A DNA stretch of 10,003 nt, from the NCBI GenBank assembly GCA_902803305.1, contig CADCPL010000281.1, positions 1 to 10,003 on the forward strand, written 5' to 3'. A model generated the notes under the pieces. The model was not told where the DNA came from. It searched no databases and saw nothing but the letters and a program-made list of their open reading frames with translations. The stretch is from an uncultured Lachnospiraceae bacterium. GTDB taxonomy: Bacteria; Bacillota; Clostridia; Lachnospirales; Lachnospiraceae. Shown here piece by piece: positions 1 through 6,826 of this stretch (position 1 is its first letter; each line of letters begins with the position of its first letter). The position numbers and the translations under genes are program-made.

Positions 1-914
1 ACGCATATCCCGAGCTGCTTGGGAAGAAGTCCGATGAAAAACTCTTCCACGGTCCGATCGCCAAGATCCTGTCTTCTGTTTTTCAGATAACCTGACATCT
101 CATCGCTTTGTATATCAGGTATCAGGTCAAGTTCCGCTTTTACACGCACACCATTATCCATAGCCCTGACAGCCATATGACTCAGATTAAATACCGGAAT
201 TCCGGATATTCCGGTCTTGGTCAGCTGAACCTGTCCGTATTCCTGTCCCAGAAGCAGATCTATATCATCCTTGACTTTATATATCCTGACATTTGCATTT
301 ATCCTTATGCCTGCGATGGACGGGAAGAAATCCTCCTCACACAGCAGATGCGTAAGTGCCGGAAGCGGTTTTACGATATTATGTCCGAGCCTTCTTGCGA
401 TCTCATATCCGCTGCCGTCAGATCCTGTATTTCTTGCAACACACGATCCGCAGCACAATATCACTCTGTCAAAAGAAATACGGCCGGATGATGTGGATAC
501 TGTAAATTTCCCTGCATTTTCCGAAATCTTAACATCCGTATCGGTATATACATCTATACCCATGTCTCTTATGGCAAACCTGAGCACATCAAGAACCGCC
601 GAAGCCTGCTCACTGTAGGGATACAGGTATCCGCCGCGATCACGAAGAAATAATCCTATTGATTCAAAAAAAGCCTTTGTATCTCCCGGCGTACTGTCAG
701 CCAGAACGGCAGCGACAGTATGTGTATTTCCTCCGTGAAAATGACTTATATCCATATCCGTATTTGAAATGTTGCATTTGCCGTTTCCGGTCAGGAGCAG
801 CTTCTTACCGATCCTGTGCATGTGCTCAAAGATCGATACATCCGCGCCACATCTTTTTGCAACTATGGCGGCTATCATACCCGATGCGCCGCCTCCGATA
901 ACTGCGATCTTCAT
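1..914 (-). CDS. HI0933/BaiN-family FAD-dependent flavoprotein (C-terminus cut off by window edge)
   Basis: The frame opens with ATG at 914 and stays open for 304 codons to the window edge. The family is about 400-420 residues, so roughly the last 100 are missing. The N-terminus is a dinucleotide-binding fold (VIGGGASGMIAA, residues 5-16) followed by the family signature KKLLLTGNGKCNISN (37-51). A second FAD-contacting stretch is NTGSDGSGYEIARRLGH (162-178), and TKTGISGIPVFNLS (232-245) matches the conserved TxxGxSGP-type segment. These support a cytosolic NAD(P)/FAD oxidoreductase of the HI0933 group. Members are variously named aminoacetone oxidase-like or BaiN; the real substrate is generally unknown, so no symbol is given. 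The start is supported by AAAGGGA at 922-928, seven bases upstream and overlapping the stop codon of the flippase gene, which ends 12 bp away. It is probably co-transcribed with that gene. Confidence 0.88.
   Translation of the reverse strand, partial: MKIAVIGGGASGMIAAIVAKRCGADVSIFEHMHRIGKKLLLTGNGKCNISNTDMDISHFHGGNTHTVAAVLADSTPGDTKAFFESIGLFLRDRGGYLYPYSEQASAVLDVLRFAIRDMGIDVYTDTDVKISENAGKFTVSTSSGRISFDRVILCCGSCVARNTGSDGSGYEIARRLGHNIVKPLPALTHLLCEEDFFPSIAGIRINANVRIYKVKDDIDLLLGQEYGQVQLTKTGISGIPVFNLSHMAVRAMDNGVRVKAELDLIPDIQSDEMSGYLKNRRQDLGDRTVEEFFIGLLPKQLGIC
193..215. repeat. Nested palindromes inside the flavoprotein gene
   Basis: The outer arms ACCGGAAT and ATTCCGGT (8 bp, perfect) enclose seven bases. 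CCGGAATTCCGG (194-205) is itself a perfect palindrome sharing one arm. The sequence encodes the conserved TGISGIP motif, which largely explains the repeated GGA/CCG-rich codons. Confidence 0.4.
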
Positions 915-926
915 TATGAATTCCCT

Positions 927-2573
927 TTATAACAGCCTGAACAGTTTTGCTATGCTCGCGATAACGCCGCCACCGGGCATGCTTCTTATCTCGCTCTCAC
1001 GAACACCTCGAAGGAGCATGAGAACAACAAAGTATACGAGCATTCCTACACACGCCGATATGGCCACGCTGACAAGCTCTGTCGATGACTTTGCAAGGAT
1101 AAAGTAAAGCAGCCATACAACACCACCCATAACAGCCGAAGCTATGATCGGGATTATGAAAGTTCTCCTGATCTCCTGATGGTAACGAAGATACTTGGCA
1201 ATGCTGATCCAGTTCAGTATACACATAAGAAGCCCGAAAGCCATGCATGATATAACAACTCCATAAAGCTTCCAGTCAAAAATACTTATCGTCACATACA
1301 ATATTCCCATATGAAGGACAAGTGCGATCGCTGCGTTCCTGACAGGAACCCGCATCTTATCTATCCCCTGGAGTATTCCGTTTGAAAGTGTCGAGAGTGA
1401 GTAAAAAACGACCGATGCGGAACCCATCTTTAAAAGAGTAGCCGGTATATCCACTTCACCGGTAAACATCAGATCTATGAGCGGACGGCCGAGTATCGCA
1501 AGCCCGACCGCGCACGGTATTGAAATGATCATGACAAATCTCGTTCCGACGGCAACCTTGTGTCTGGCAAGCTTTCGCTCCCCGTTCTCCATACATGCAG
1601 CAAGGCTCGGCATGATCGAGGAACACATGGCGTTGGCAAGCGCTATCGGTACATTGGTGAGCACACGGTATTTGCCGGCATATATACCCCAGTACTCTGC
1701 CTTTATGGCCGAGAACCCTTTGACATCCATCACGTAGTTGAACACGCCCTGATCTAGCGTATCACTTATGTTGTATATCGTAGTTGAAAGTATTACAGGC
1801 AGTACGGTAATGACGATCGAAGAAAACACTTTACCGAACGAATCAAGCGACTTTGCATTATCACGTTTTATACTTTTCCTCATCCTCCGCTTGTGAACAA
1901 GGAACATTATAAGAAGTACCAACAGGCCGGCAAGTGCTCCCGCACCCGTACCGAGCGTACCTCCCGCAGCACCCCAGGCGCTGGAATAATCTTCGTCATG
2001 AAGAAGTGCCGCGACCTTTGTGCCGTATTCAAACAGGTAAATACCGGCAACGACTGAAATGACAGCGTTTACTATCTGCTCGATAAGCTGAGAGAAAGCA
2101 GTCGGCACCATAGTTCCCAGGCCCTGGAAATATCCTCTTATAACACCCATTATTGCAACTATAAGAAGCGTGGGCGCCAGCATCCGAAGAGCTATTGCCG
2201 ATTTGGGCATGCTCATGATATTTCCTGCCAGTCTGTCAGCTCCGAACAACACTATCAGGCACGTTGCACCGCCGGTAAGCGTTGCGAACAGAAGCGCTCC
2301 ATGAAAAAACCTCCTCGCATTCCTGTATTGTCCCTTTGCAGCCCTTGCGGCAACAAGCTTTGAAACAGCAACAGGAAGGCTGTAGGAGGATATGATCAGC
2401 ATGATCGAATAGATCTGAAACGCTGCGGAATAGTAACCCATTCCGGCATCCCCGATCGTATTCTGAAGCGGTATACGGTAAATAAAACCGATGATCCTGC
2501 TGATTATACCTGCAGCAGCCAGTATACCGCCCTGAACTATAAAATTGGAATTCTGAGGTTTATTATCAGACAT
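927..2573 (-). CDS. MurJ/SpoVB-type lipid flippase (MOP superfamily, polysaccharide biosynthesis protein)
   Basis: A 548-residue, strongly hydrophobic protein with about 14 apparent membrane helices, the usual count for the MOP exporter superfamily. Family hallmarks are SRIIGFIYRIP (25-35), the loop RGYFQGLGTMVPTAFSQLIEQ region (146-166), a glycine-rich GAAGGTLGTGAGA (201-213) and NGILQGIDKMRVP (398-410). These are typical of the Gram-positive PST/SpoVB/YtgP branch, which includes the B. subtilis lipid II flippase YtgP (MurJ) and the sporulation protein SpoVB. The expected job is to move undecaprenyl-linked wall or polysaccharide precursors across the cytoplasmic membrane. Sequence reading alone cannot separate MurJ from SpoVB or a capsule flippase, so the symbol is left blank. 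The start lies 2 bp after the ybeY stop, with an AGAGG-like site inside the end of ybeY, which suggests translational coupling. Confidence 0.88.
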   Translation of the reverse strand: MSDNKPQNSNFIVQGGILAAAGIISRIIGFIYRIPLQNTIGDAGMGYYSAAFQIYSIMLIISSYSLPVAVSKLVAARAAKGQYRNARRFFHGALLFATLTGGATCLIVLFGADRLAGNIMSMPKSAIALRMLAPTLLIVAIMGVIRGYFQGLGTMVPTAFSQLIEQIVNAVISVVAGIYLFEYGTKVAALLHDEDYSSAWGAAGGTLGTGAGALAGLLVLLIMFLVHKRRMRKSIKRDNAKSLDSFGKVFSSIVITVLPVILSTTIYNISDTLDQGVFNYVMDVKGFSAIKAEYWGIYAGKYRVLTNVPIALANAMCSSIMPSLAACMENGERKLARHKVAVGTRFVMIISIPCAVGLAILGRPLIDLMFTGEVDIPATLLKMGSASVVFYSLSTLSNGILQGIDKMRVPVRNAAIALVLHMGILYVTISIFDWKLYGVVISCMAFGLLMCILNWISIAKYLRYHQEIRRTFIIPIIASAVMGGVVWLLYFILAKSSTELVSVAISACVGMLVYFVVLMLLRGVRESEIRSMPGGGVIASIAKLFRLL

Positions 2574-2575
2574 CT

Positions 2576-3088
2576 CTAGCCTCTGCGAAGCAGCGGATCA
2601 TCAGCCGAAAGTATGTCCATGACGATCTTCTGCCTCTCTTCCATAATCTTTCTGTCATTGTCATCCATATGATCATATCCGCACAGATGAAGCATGCTGT
2701 GAACTATCAGAAATGTAAATTCTCTTTGAACGTCATGTCCGTAGGCGGCTGCCTGAGATATGATATGATCAATCGATAAAACAATATCCCCGAGAAGGAG
2801 TTCACCTGTTTCGGGATCAAAATTCTGCATATCGGATTCCGCATCCGAAAAATCCGAAGGACGGCTGTACTCAAGCATCGGAAAACTAAGCACATCCGTG
2901 GGAGCATCGATCCCGCGCTGATCCTTATTGATCTGCCTGATGCCTTCGTCGTCCGTCATAAGAAGAGATACGCTCACTTCATAAGGACAACCTTCTTCTT
3001 CCGTAACCGTATCGACTGCAAGTTCATACAGTCTCAAATAGTCAAATTTCCAATCGATATCAACTTCGGTATCAAACAGACAGGTCAT
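2576..3088 (-). CDS. ybeY: Endoribonuclease YbeY (rRNA maturation factor)
   Basis: A 170-residue protein with the diagnostic zinc-binding motif HSMLHLCGYDH, giving H130, H134 and H140 in the H-x3-H-x5-H pattern. Upstream, INKDQRGIDAPTDVLSFP (53-70) is the second conserved family block. YbeY is a single-strand-specific metallo-endoribonuclease involved in 16S rRNA 3' end maturation and 70S ribosome quality control in the cytosol. Length is normal to slightly long, because of an acidic insertion around residues 74-95 before the conserved LLLGDIVLS segment. The start ATG overlaps the phoH stop as ATGA. The only upstream signal is a loose purine-rich stretch without a clear GGAGG, so translation probably depends on ribosomes terminating on phoH. 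The phoH-ybeY order is conserved across many bacteria and supports both assignments. Confidence 0.96.
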   Translation of the reverse strand: MTCLFDTEVDIDWKFDYLRLYELAVDTVTEEEGCPYEVSVSLLMTDDEGIRQINKDQRGIDAPTDVLSFPMLEYSRPSDFSDAESDMQNFDPETGELLLGDIVLSIDHIISQAAAYGHDVQREFTFLIVHSMLHLCGYDHMDDNDRKIMEERQKIVMDILSADDPLLRRG

Positions 3089-4053
3089 TTTGCTTTCTTC
3101 TTTCTGCTGTTCTTTTCTTCGTATACTTCATAAGCCTTGACTATCTTCTGTACAAGAGGATGTCTCACAACATCGCGGCTTGTCAGATTGATAAAGGCTA
3201 TATCATCAAGATTCGATAATACTCTTACCGCAACATCAAGACCTGATACGGCTCCGACCGCAAGATCCTTCTGCGTCCTGTCGCCCGTGATCACAACCTT
3301 GGATCCGTAACCTATCCTCGTCAGGAACATCTTCATCTGAGCAGGTGTCGTATTCTGTGCTTCATCAAGTATTATGTAAGCATTATCAAGTGTCCTGCCT
3401 CGCATGTATGCAAGAGGAGCAACCTCGATAAGACCTTTTTCCATATTCCTAAGGAAACTCTCCGCACCCATTATCTGATAAAGCGCATCATAAAGAGGTC
3501 GAAGATACGGATCGATCTTACTCTGAAGATCTCCGGGCAGGAAGCCGAGCTTTTCTCCTGCTTCAATGGCGGGTCTTGTAAGTATGATCCTGCCAACTTC
3601 CTCTTTCTTAAAAGCGGTTATTGCCATCGCCATGGCAAGATATGTCTTTCCGGTACCTGCAGGACCCAGTCCGAACACTATCATGTTCTTTTTGATCGCT
3701 TCGACATACTCCTTCTGCCCAAGTGTTTTGGGCTTGACGGGTTTTCCGTTTATCGTATGACATATCATTGTCTCATCAGCGGACAGGAGTGAATCTTTTA
3801 TATTGTCTGACTGCATTTCCACCGAATATCTCACCTGCTGTTCAGTAATGGTGTTACCTCTTTTGGACATTTCAAACAGTTCTTCAAGAACAGCCGCCGT
3901 CATCTGAGCCGGGATCGTCTCTCCGAGTATCCTTACCGCTCCGTCCCTTTCCACGACAGTTGTCCCGAAAGTCTTTTCTATGATCTTGAGATGCGAATCA
4001 AACGGTCCGAATATGTTCCTGAGATTGTGTTCGTCTATATGAAGATCATCCAT
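3085..4053 (-). CDS. phoH: PhoH-family ATPase (PhoH/YbeZ-like)
   Basis: A 322-residue cytosolic P-loop protein of normal length for the PhoH/YbeZ family. The Walker A motif GPAGTGKT is at 130-137, Walker B with ILDEAQN at 228-234, and the family motif TGDRTQKDL at 257-265. The RxAxEAGEKLGFLPGD-type block appears as RPAIEAGEKLGFLPGD (160-175). The N-terminal 100 residues form the less conserved KH-like RNA-binding part seen in PhoH proteins, and the C-terminus ends in a basic tail (KNSRKKKAK). PhoH proteins are predicted RNA-associated ATPases/helicases that work with YbeY, encoded next to it here. The start ATG overlaps the pdp stop by one base (TAATG). The nearest AAAGG lies about a dozen bases upstream, which is far for a ribosome site, so coupling to pdp translation is likely. 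Confidence 0.96.
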   Translation of the reverse strand: MDDLHIDEHNLRNIFGPFDSHLKIIEKTFGTTVVERDGAVRILGETIPAQMTAAVLEELFEMSKRGNTITEQQVRYSVEMQSDNIKDSLLSADETMICHTINGKPVKPKTLGQKEYVEAIKKNMIVFGLGPAGTGKTYLAMAMAITAFKKEEVGRIILTRPAIEAGEKLGFLPGDLQSKIDPYLRPLYDALYQIMGAESFLRNMEKGLIEVAPLAYMRGRTLDNAYIILDEAQNTTPAQMKMFLTRIGYGSKVVITGDRTQKDLAVGAVSGLDVAVRVLSNLDDIAFINLTSRDVVRHPLVQKIVKAYEVYEEKNSRKKKAK

Positions 4054-5357
4054 TACTCTACAATACCTTTGATAAGCTTTCCTGCTTCTACCGGATCCTT
4101 CGAGAATGAATAAGCACCGCGAAGGCGTTCAAATGCATCCTCCATCTTTTTCTTATCGTTTCCGTACAAGGTTGCGACGGTCTCTCCTTTTTGACACTTA
4201 TCCCCGACTTTTTTATCAAGATGAATGCCTACCGACAGATCGATCACATCTTCCTTCGATCTTCTGCCCCCACCGAGAAGAAGAGATGCGATGCCGACTT
4301 CTTCACTCATGATAGAAGATACATAGCAGTCATCATCGGCTGTAAGATCCGTCTTTTCTTTTGCCTGCGGAAGGTTTTCGGGATGATACACATCTTCACC
4401 GCTGCCTCCCTGAGCCTCGATAAACTGTGCAAGCTTATCAAGTGCTTTTCCCGATGACAGACTGTCTTCAAGAAGGCTTCGTGCCTCCTTTGTCGATCCG
4501 GCCTTGCCGGCAAAATATACCATATAGCTTCCTAGCGTCAGGCAGAGCTCTTTCAGATCTTCCGGACCTTTTCCGCGAAGCGTGTCGATCGCTTCGGTAA
4601 CTTCCATCGCATTACCGACATTGCGTCCGAGTGGCTGATCCATATCGGAAATGACTGCCATAGTCCTGACTCCCGCCTGCTTTCCGATCGATACCATCTT
4701 CTTTGCAAGTTCAAAAGCATCCTCATCCGTCTTCATGAAAGCACCGCTTCCACTCTTGACATCAAGCACGATCCCGTCGGCACCTGCCGCGAGCTTCTTA
4801 CTCATGATCGAACTGGCGATGAGTGACATATTATCTACCGTAGCGGTAACATCTCTGAGTGCATATAACAGCTTATCCGCAGGTGCAAGATCCTTGGTCT
4901 GCCCCATGATCGCAATGCCTATCGTATTAACATTATTTATGAACTGTTCGTTTGTTATCGATGTAGAAAATCCTTTAAAGCTTTCAAGCTTGTCGATCGT
5001 TCCGCCCGTATGCCCCAGGCCTCTTCCGCTCATCTTGGCAACGGGTACACCGAGACTTGCGACCATCGGAGTAAGGACAAGAGACGTCTTGTCACCGACT
5101 CCTCCGGTAGAATGCTTGTCAACTTTAAATCCGCTAATGGCAGACAGATCGAGAACCTCTCCCGAATGAAGCATCGCATCTGTCAAAAGATGCGTCTCCT
5201 CATCATTCATACCCTTAAAGAACACGGCCATCATAAGCGCAGAAACCTGATAATCAGGTATCTCGCCCTTTACATACCCGTTTATGAAAAAGTCGATCTC
5301 CTCTTTGGAGAGTGCATTTCCGTCTCTTTTTTTTCTGATGATATCTACCATTAACAT
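4053..5357 (-). CDS. pdp: Pyrimidine-nucleoside phosphorylase
   Basis: A 434-residue protein that matches the thymidine/pyrimidine-nucleoside phosphorylase family over its full length. It contains the phosphate-binding KHSTGGVGD (81-89), the signature SGRGLGHTGGTIDKLE (110-125), and the base-binding segments YALRDVTATVD (165-175) and LIASSIMSKK (179-188). It reversibly phosphorolyses uridine, deoxyuridine and thymidine to the free base plus (deoxy)ribose-1-phosphate in the cytosol. Lys108, just before MSGRG, is the residue typical of broad-specificity PyNP; E. coli thymidine phosphorylase DeoA has Met at that place. I therefore prefer pdp to deoA. ATG at 5357 is chosen because AGGTGA (5364-5369) lies six bases upstream. 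A second in-frame ATG at 5351 is too distant, although many homologues begin with MRMVDII. It follows nfnB by 15 bp. Confidence 0.95.
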   Translation of the reverse strand: MLMVDIIRKKRDGNALSKEEIDFFINGYVKGEIPDYQVSALMMAVFFKGMNDEETHLLTDAMLHSGEVLDLSAISGFKVDKHSTGGVGDKTSLVLTPMVASLGVPVAKMSGRGLGHTGGTIDKLESFKGFSTSITNEQFINNVNTIGIAIMGQTKDLAPADKLLYALRDVTATVDNMSLIASSIMSKKLAAGADGIVLDVKSGSGAFMKTDEDAFELAKKMVSIGKQAGVRTMAVISDMDQPLGRNVGNAMEVTEAIDTLRGKGPEDLKELCLTLGSYMVYFAGKAGSTKEARSLLEDSLSSGKALDKLAQFIEAQGGSGEDVYHPENLPQAKEKTDLTADDDCYVSSIMSEEVGIASLLLGGGRRSKEDVIDLSVGIHLDKKVGDKCQKGETVATLYGNDKKKMEDAFERLRGAYSFSKDPVEAGKLIKGIVE

Positions 5358-5372
5358 ATCAGTTCACCTGTA

Positions 5373-6758
5373 TCACTTATTTGTAAGATACTCGTGTATT
5401 CCTGCAGCTGCAGCTTTCCCTGCTCCCATCGCAAGTATAACCGTTGCGGCGCCGGTAACGGCATCCCCGCCCGCAAATACTCCGGGCTTGCTTGTAGCAC
5501 CGGTTTCCTCTGATGCGACAATACATTTTCTCTTATTGATATCAAGACCCTTTGTTGTAGAAGAAATGAGCGGGTTGGGACTCGTTCCGAGAGACATTAT
5601 GACAGTATCGCAGTCAATCACAAACTCCGATCCCGGTATCTCAACAGGTGAACGGCGCCCTGACTCATCGGGCTCACCGAGTTCCATCCTGATGCATTCC
5701 ATTCCGCTTACCCAGCCGTTCTCATCCACAAGTATCTTCGTGGGATTGGTAAGAAGATCGAACTTGATGCCTTCTTCCTTGGCATGATGTACTTCCTCAA
5801 CTCTGGCAGGAAGCTCCTCTTCGGATCTTCTGTATACGATATGAACGTCGGCCCCGAGACGAAGTGCTGTTCTTGCAGCATCCATCGCAACATTACCGCC
5901 TCCGACAACCGCAACCTTCTTGCCGGGATTGATAGGTGTATCATAGTCATCCCTGAAAGCCTTCATCAGGTTGCTTCTCGTAAGATATTCATTTGCGGAA
6001 TACACTCCGCTCGCCGTTTCGCCTTCTATTCCCATGAATCTCGGAAGTCCTGCACCCGAGCCTATGAATACAGCCTCAAAGCCTTCTTTTTCCATAAGGT
6101 CATCTATCGTTACGCTCTTACCCACAACAACGTCAGTTTCAATCTTGACTCCGAGTGATTTGACATTCTCGATCTCTTTCTTTACGACTTCATCCTTGGG
6201 AAGACGGAATTCGGGAATACCGTACACAAGAACGCCGCCGGCTTCATGAAGAGCTTCAAATATCGTAACGTCATATCCGAGCTTTGCAAGGTCACCCGCG
6301 CATGTAAGTCCTGCAGGACCCGATCCTATGATCGCAACCTTTCTGCCGTTTGAAGCATCGGGTTTCCTGGGCTTGATACCGTTCTCTCTGGCATAATCGG
6401 CAACAAAACGTTCAAGTTTTCCGATCGATACGGCCTCTCCCTTTATTCCGCGGATACACTTTCCTTCACACTGTGTCTCCTGAGGACATACTCTTCCGCA
6501 TATAGCCGGAAGCGAACTTGATCTTCCGATCACATAGCCTGCTTCCTCAAAGTTTCCTTCTTTTACTTCCTTTATGAATCCGGGGATATCGATGGAAACA
6601 GGGCATGCCTTTACACACTGTGCATTCTGGCAGCCGAGACATCTGTTCGCCTCTTCCACGGCTTCATCTTTATTATATCCAAGGCACACTTCATCAAAAT
6701 TGGTTGCACGAACCTTGGGATCCTGCTCCCTGACGGGAACTTTATGTAACACATCCAT
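5373..6758 (-). CDS. gltA/nfnB: GltA-type NADPH-dependent oxidoreductase, probable large subunit of NfnAB
   Basis: A 461-residue iron-sulfur flavoprotein. Its N-terminal domain carries two cysteine sets, C40-x2-C43-x4-C48-x3-C52-P and C87-x3-C91-x5-C97-x3-C101, for two [4Fe-4S] clusters. An FAD-binding IIGSGPAG (143-150), a second Rossmann motif VVGGGNVAMDAARTALRLG (284-302) and the FAD-closing VFAGGDAVTGAATVILAMG block (427-445) follow. This is the glutamate synthase beta-subunit/GltA fold. Because the small-subunit gene lies directly upstream and no glutamate synthase alpha subunit is in the window, it is best read as NfnB (NfnL/SudA), which holds the bifurcating FAD and the NADP(H) site. 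The start at 6758 is set by a perfect AGGAGG seven bases upstream. An in-frame ATG at 6797 would add 13 residues but has no ribosome site and extends beyond the family's conserved MDVLHKVPVREQDP start. Confidence 0.92.
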   Translation of the reverse strand: MDVLHKVPVREQDPKVRATNFDEVCLGYNKDEAVEEANRCLGCQNAQCVKACPVSIDIPGFIKEVKEGNFEEAGYVIGRSSSLPAICGRVCPQETQCEGKCIRGIKGEAVSIGKLERFVADYARENGIKPRKPDASNGRKVAIIGSGPAGLTCAGDLAKLGYDVTIFEALHEAGGVLVYGIPEFRLPKDEVVKKEIENVKSLGVKIETDVVVGKSVTIDDLMEKEGFEAVFIGSGAGLPRFMGIEGETASGVYSANEYLTRSNLMKAFRDDYDTPINPGKKVAVVGGGNVAMDAARTALRLGADVHIVYRRSEEELPARVEEVHHAKEEGIKFDLLTNPTKILVDENGWVSGMECIRMELGEPDESGRRSPVEIPGSEFVIDCDTVIMSLGTSPNPLISSTTKGLDINKRKCIVASEETGATSKPGVFAGGDAVTGAATVILAMGAGKAAAAGIHEYLTNK

Positions 6759-6826
6759 GACTATTCCTCCTAATAGCTTATAATGACGCTCGGGCATTTA
6801 GTATCGACTTCGTCGATGGGCCCCTC
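6759..6826 (-). other. nfnA-nfnB spacer with hairpin and start-deciding ribosome binding site
   Basis: This is the longest gene-free stretch in the window (68 bp). On the transcript it holds GAGGGGCCC right after the nfnA stop, then the hairpin at 6803-6817. Last comes a perfect AGGAGG (6766-6771), seven bases before the nfnB ATG at 6758. The ribosome site rules out the upstream in-frame ATG at 6797. No U-run follows the hairpin, so this is not an intrinsic terminator. Confidence 0.75.
6803..6817 (-). repeat. Small inverted repeat (ATCGAC-GAA-GTCGAT) between nfnA and nfnB
   Basis: A perfect 6-bp stem with a 3-base loop, non-coding in the chosen annotation. On the transcript a GGGC just 5' of it and a GCCC at 6792-6795 3' of it could add a weak outer 4-bp stem. 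It may protect an mRNA end or tune nfnB translation relative to nfnA. The role is inferred only. Confidence 0.5.

Noticed and set aside
108..491. 127-codon open frame on the + strand at the window start
   Set aside because: Opposite the flavoprotein frame, which carries the GGGASG and TGNGKCNISN motifs; no coding signal in its own right.
673..690. Seven-T tract on the transcript as a possible terminator
   Set aside because: It lies inside the flavoprotein frame (KAFFES) with no preceding GC-rich hairpin.
4651..5169. 172-codon open frame on the + strand
   Set aside because: It lies entirely opposite pdp, which has full-length family motifs. The translation shows no recognisable domain and no good ribosome site was seen.
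5327..5334. Run of eight T (A8 on the coding strand) near the start of pdp, possible slippage or phase-variation site
   Set aside because: It encodes the conserved IRKKRDG segment in frame. A run of eight is short, and nothing suggests a switchable gene.
5284..5787. 167-codon open frame on the + strand spanning the nfnB-pdp junction
   Set aside because: Antisense shadow of nfnB and pdp. The low-complexity Ala/Ser/Pro/Ile content is typical of reverse-frame translation of such genes.
5373..6758. Reading this gene as the small subunit of true glutamate synthase
   Set aside because: No gltB-type large subunit is present and the NfnA partner is upstream. The domain order is shared, so this rests on context.
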